Translations under genes and position numbers: made by a program
The notes under the pieces: generated by a model
What the model saw: only the letters and a program-made list of their open reading frames with translations
Told to the model about the DNA's origin: nothing
The model's database searches: none
Shown: positions 62,701 through 64,000 of the stretch, one piece after another
Numbering within the stretch: the first letter of the stretch is position 1
How the letters are laid out: each line of letters begins with the position of its first letter
Origin: Anas platyrhynchos
Lineage: Eukaryota; Chordata; Aves; Anseriformes; Anatidae
Direction: 5' to 3'
Length of the DNA stretch: 64,000 bases
Assembly (NCBI RefSeq): GCF_047663525.1
Contig: NC_092603.1
Coordinates: 599,501-663,500 of the forward strand

Positions 62701-63334
62701 CCACTTGGGGGGGTCCCCAAATCCCCCTGGGTGCCCCTAAATCCTTCTGGGTGCCCCCAAATCCCCCTGAGGGGTCCCCAAAATTCCCCCGGGTACCCCC
62801 AAATCCCCCCGGTGGGTCCCTAAATCACCCCAAATGCCCCCAAATCCCCCTGGGGGGTCCCCAAAATCTCCCCGGGTGCCCCAAAATCCCCCCAGAGGGG
62901 TCCCCAAATCTCCCTGGGTGCCCCCAAACCCCCCCCCAAATGACCCAAAACCCCCCCGGGAGGGTCCCCAAATCCCCCCAAATGGCCCCAAATCCCCCTG
63001 GCTGCCCCCAACCCCCCCCAAATTCCCCCAAATCCCTCCAAGGGGGGGTCCCCAAATCCTCCCTGACCCCCCCCCCCAAATTTTGGCAGGGACTGGTGCC
63101 TCTCGCGGCAGCTCTGGTGGGGCCACCAGGTACCGGCGTACCGGGTGGGGGCTCCCCCCCCCGAAAACGACGAGGACCCCCCCGAAAACGAGGACCCCCC
63201 CGAAAACGGGGACCCCCCCGAAAATGGGGACCCCCCCGAGGGGCTCTGGGTCGTGGGGCGCGACGAGGACGAAGCCCGAGCCGCCGCCGCCCGCGCCTGC
63301 CGCTGCCCCCCCGCCGAAATCCAGCTGCACCGAG
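44560..63334 (+). CDS. VARS2: Valine-tRNA ligase, mitochondrial (5' part; continues beyond window)
   Basis: Charges mitochondrial tRNA-Val. Class I synthetase with a CP1 editing domain. Exons: 44,560-44,786; 46,892-46,969; 47,083-47,165; 47,256-47,348; 49,566-49,632; 50,802-50,899; 51,558-51,639; 51,740-51,859; 51,943-52,054; 54,227-54,315; 54,776-54,866; 56,390-56,520; 61,125-61,228; 61,330-61,411; 61,496-61,573; 63,090-63,334. Landmarks: [96 protein letters not shown] and [16 protein letters not shown] and WVVGR with EAR favour VARS2 over cytosolic VARS1. Indels affect the HIGH region, the TTRPETML region and exon 15. The KMSKS half lies beyond the window. Each intron is a private minisatellite. 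Confidence 0.92.
44787..46115. repeat. GGGAGGGACTGG array (VARS2 intron 1)
   Basis: 10-13 bp units (CTGGGAGGGA, CTGGGGGGCA, TTGGGAGGGG). Begins at the exon 1 donor. Same family as 23.72-24.11 kb. Confidence 0.96.
46150..46885. repeat. TACTGGTTTATACTGGTC array
   Basis: Degenerate 9-11 bp units (TACTGGTT, TATACTGGTC) that run into the exon 2 acceptor; the pyrimidine-rich tract TTTTCAG follows directly. Confidence 0.92.
46892..46969 (+). CDS. VARS2: VARS2 exon 2
   Basis: Acceptor TTTTCAG, donor [22 protein letters not shown] matches the VARS2 segment KAWRPKELV. Confidence 0.7.
47083..47165 (+). CDS. VARS2: VARS2 exon 3 (probable)
   Basis: Acceptor [25 protein letters not shown] aligns with the family YVEAAWYPWWVREGF segment. 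No donor is visible; CACCCCCCCCC follows. End approximate. Confidence 0.6.
47256..47348 (+). CDS. VARS2: VARS2 exon 4, HIGH-region
   Basis: NVTGRLHVG then [11 protein letters not shown] and GTGAGA. The family has [20 protein letters not shown]. An extra G after CACGTGGG turns the HIGH histidine codon into Ser, and the frame recovers four codons later. Acceptor weak (CCCCAAAAG). Confidence 0.8.
47360..49555. repeat. GGGGTTTGGGG array (VARS2 intron 4)
   Basis: 2.2 kb of GGGGTTTTGGGG, GGTGAAAAGGGG and GGGATTTGGGG units. Strong G-quadruplex potential on the non-template strand. Confidence 0.96.
49566..49632 (+). CDS. VARS2: VARS2 exon 5
   Basis: [22 protein letters not shown]; the [10 protein letters not shown] segment lies in the Rossmann active site. 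Donor CAG|GTCAGT. The acceptor phase does not match the exon 4 donor as drawn. Confidence 0.93.
49633..50800. repeat. CCCCAAATGTCCCC array (VARS2 intron 5)
   Basis: CCCCAAATGT, CCCCAATGT and CCCCAAGG units of 8-12 bp beginning at the donor and running to the acceptor. Confidence 0.96.
50802..50899 (+). CDS. VARS2: VARS2 exon 6
   Basis: [20 protein letters not shown] through WDWKER, in one frame. Donor GAGCG|GTGAGG, phase 2, fits exon 7. Confidence 0.93.
50905..51550. repeat. GGGGACATTTGGGGG array (VARS2 intron 6)
   Basis: GGGGACATT, GGGGGCCTTGGGGACATT units to about 51.21 kb, then looser GGGGACAC, GGTGACCCC sequence up to exon 7. Confidence 0.9.
51558..51639 (+). CDS. VARS2: VARS2 exon 7
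   Basis: [20 protein letters not shown]...FTMDP, a near-exact family match. Donor CCCC|GTAAGC, phase 0. Confidence 0.95.
51740..51859 (+). CDS. VARS2: VARS2 exon 8
   Basis: [18 protein letters not shown] then [16 protein letters not shown]. The 100-bp intron before it is CCCCAAATTGTCCCC repeats. Confidence 0.95.
51943..52054 (+). CDS. VARS2: VARS2 exon 9
   Basis: VEPRVLGG..., [20 protein letters not shown]. Start of the CP1 editing region. Donor GATG|GTGAGG, phase 1. Confidence 0.93.
52055..52900. repeat. GGGGTCACCTGGGGGTCC array with higher-order blocks
   Basis: Short GGGGTCCC/GGTCACCT units. A longer block with CAGCTCCATGC(G/A)TGTG(G/T)CCCTTTAG recurs at 52,212, 52,399, 52,598 and 52,741. 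Confidence 0.92.
52905..54215. repeat. CCCCAAAATGTCCCC array
   Basis: CCCCAAAATGT, CCCCAAATGTGT and CCCCATGT units filling the rest of VARS2 intron 9. Confidence 0.96.
54227..54315 (+). CDS. VARS2: VARS2 exon 10, editing-site region
   Basis: [10 protein letters not shown], then one extra C puts [14 protein letters not shown] in the +1 frame; a lost base returns the frame for DPRYQ at the donor. Exon ends keep the right phase (1 in, 0 out). Confidence 0.9.
54316..54770. repeat. GGGCGGGGCTT GC-box array
   Basis: About 20 GGGCGGGGC / GGGGCGTGGCTT units of 14-20 bp filling VARS2 intron 10. Each is a near-consensus SP/KLF binding site. Confidence 0.88.
54776..54866 (+). CDS. VARS2: VARS2 exon 11
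   Basis: [20 protein letters not shown]...ELGTG. Donor ACCG|GTACTG, phase 1. The following array is built on the same ACTGGG that forms this donor. Confidence 0.94.
54867..56150. repeat. CTGGGACCAGTATGGGG array (VARS2 intron 11)
   Basis: 17-30 bp units of CTGGGACCAGTATGGGG with GTCGGGGGGG or GGGCG linkers. Starts at the exon 11 donor. Confidence 0.97.
56390..56520 (+). CDS. VARS2: VARS2 exon 12
   Basis: [20 protein letters not shown], then IGDDGTM and WLQ. Conserved editing-domain segment. Phases 1 in, 0 out, consistent with neighbours. Confidence 0.94.
56521..61115. repeat. GTCCCCTGGGGTCCCCCCCAT array (VARS2 intron 12), 4.6 kb
   Basis: The longest array of the window. Units are GGGGTCCCC, CTTGGTGTCCCC, CATGTCCCCT and CAAAGTGTCCCC in longer composite orders. 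Each GGGGTCCCC is a palindrome-like GC block. Confidence 0.96.
61125..61228 (+). CDS. VARS2: VARS2 exon 13
   Basis: [20 protein letters not shown], then [14 protein letters not shown]. Donor GCAG|GTAACC, phase 2. Confidence 0.95.
61330..61411 (+). CDS. VARS2: VARS2 exon 14
   Basis: [20 protein letters not shown], then EMAQRARE. Donor GAG|GTGACA, phase 0. Conserved class I segment. Confidence 0.95.
61496..61573 (+). CDS. VARS2: VARS2 exon 15, with uncompensated frameshift
   Basis: Enters phase 0 as AVD, but the family continuation ([20 protein letters not shown]) is one base out of frame, so one extra base lies in GGACGTCCGG. The exit phase fits exon 16 in the shifted frame. Confidence 0.9.
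61574..62560. repeat. AAATCCCCCCAAGTGACCCC array (VARS2 intron 15)
   Basis: 20-bp units, about 50 copies, starting at the donor GTGAGGGGGACCCCAAATCC. GTGACC in each unit resembles a weak 5' splice site. Confidence 0.96.
62560..63065. repeat. GGGGGGTCCCCAAATCCCCC array
   Basis: Composite units of 25-45 bp in the 3' part of VARS2 intron 15 (CCCCAAATCC, GGGGGTCCCC, GGGTGCCCC). Confidence 0.93.
63090..63334 (+). CDS. VARS2: VARS2 exon 16, with internal coding repeat
   Basis: [20 protein letters not shown], then five PPEN(D/G)D-like units, then [20 protein letters not shown]...IQLHRG. [12 protein letters not shown] is a family signature. Phases 2 in, 1 out. The acidic Pro-Glu-Asn block is an in-frame insertion where VARS2 normally has a short acidic loop. 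Confidence 0.95.
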
Positions 63335-64000
63335 GTGAAGCCCCCCCCCCAAAATCACCCCCCCAGCACCCCAAAACCCACCCCAGCACCCCAATTCCCC
63401 CCCCAGCACCCCAAAAGTGCCCCCCAGTATCCCAATTCCCTCCCCACCTCCCCAAAATGACCCCCCCAGCACCCCAAAAGTGCCCCCCAGCACCCCAATT
63501 TCCCCCCACCTCCCCAAAAGTGCCCCCAGTACCCCAAAAGTGCCCCCCAGTACCCAAATTCCCCCCCAACACCCCAAACCCCCCCTCCCAATTCCCCCCC
63601 AGCCCCCCCAATAACACCCCTAACACCCCCAAAACCCCCCCAGCCCCCCAATTTCCCCCCCAGCACCCCAAAAGTGCCCCCCAGTACCCCAATTCCCCCC
63701 CCAGCACCCCAAAAGTGCCCCCCAGCACCCTAATTTTACCCCCCCTCCCCAAAATCAACCCCCAGCACCCCAAAAATACCCCCCAGCACCCCAATTCCCC
63801 CCCCACCTCCCCAAAAGTGCCCCCCAGTACCCCAAAAATGCCCCCCAGCACCCCAATTCCCCCCCCAGCACCCCAAAAATGCCCCCCAGCACCCTAATTT
63901 TACCCCCCCCTCCCCAAAATCAACCCCCAGCACCCCAAAAATACCCCCCAGCACCCCAATTCCCCCCCACCTCCCCAAAAGTGCCCCCCAGTACCCCAAA
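63335..64000. repeat. CCCCAGCACCCCAAAAGTGCC array (VARS2 intron 16)
   Basis: 20-27 bp units (CAGCACCCCAA, AAAGTGCCCCCCAGTACCCC) continuing to the window edge. Confidence 0.95.

Noticed and set aside
44560-63334. Cytosolic VARS1 as the identity of the synthetase
   Set aside because: [12 protein letters not shown], the [12 protein letters not shown] context, WVVGR with EAR, an Arg-rich leader and the GTF2H4 neighbour all fit VARS2 better.

Overview
This window looks like a GC-rich bird microchromosome segment. A short CR1 LINE tail (27,190-27,262) points to birds or other sauropsids. The coding exons are extremely GC-rich, and nearly all the rest is minisatellite, a texture known from avian dot/microchromosomes. 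No assembly or species label can be read from the sequence. Homology calls below rest on recalled family sequences, not on a search.

Four gene copies are recognisable. Two copies of a small EF-hand S100 gene (S100A16-like) lie tail to tail: one on + (about 13.98-17.0 kb), one on - (about 24.17-20.84 kb). Their intron 3 and last-exon flanks are mirror images. Between them lie arrays of a 72-bp repeat, a 15-bp CCCTATGGGGCAGAA array and two orphan copies of the S100 3' end. On the right are GTF2H4 (TFIIH subunit p52; - strand, about 43.5 to 29.6 kb, all major exons found in order) and VARS2 (mitochondrial valyl-tRNA synthetase; + strand, 44.56 kb to beyond the window edge). The last two are head to head across a CpG-rich promoter interval with CCAAT, GC-box and ETS-like motifs.

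Layout: 0-6 kb, minisatellites (CTATGGGGTC, TCC-rich, CCCCAAATC, GGAAT) with a few exon-like GC islands on the - strand; 6-9.3 kb, mostly unassigned; 9.3-12.5 kb, a GCAAGGATGCAA array; 13-25.4 kb, the S100 inverted duplication; 25.4-28.9 kb, intergenic with three copies of a TATA-box element, CR1 and an AT-rich island; 29.6-43.5 kb, GTF2H4; 44.4-44.56 kb, shared promoter; 44.56-64 kb, VARS2.

The most unusual feature is how the introns are built. Almost every intron is filled by its own private minisatellite, often starting at the 5' splice site. In at least three places the repeat unit has captured the end of the upstream exon plus its splice donor. The best case is GTF2H4, where an exon end coding for a sequence like AISNGITADQ and its donor occurs ten times at 31.57-33.24 kb. 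S100 intron 3 has five donors on + and four on -. GTF2H4 exon 2 has its 3' half three times. Frame breaks in GTF2H4 and VARS2, several of them compensated within an exon, mean the genes are either fast evolving, decaying, or affected by indel errors in GC homopolymers.
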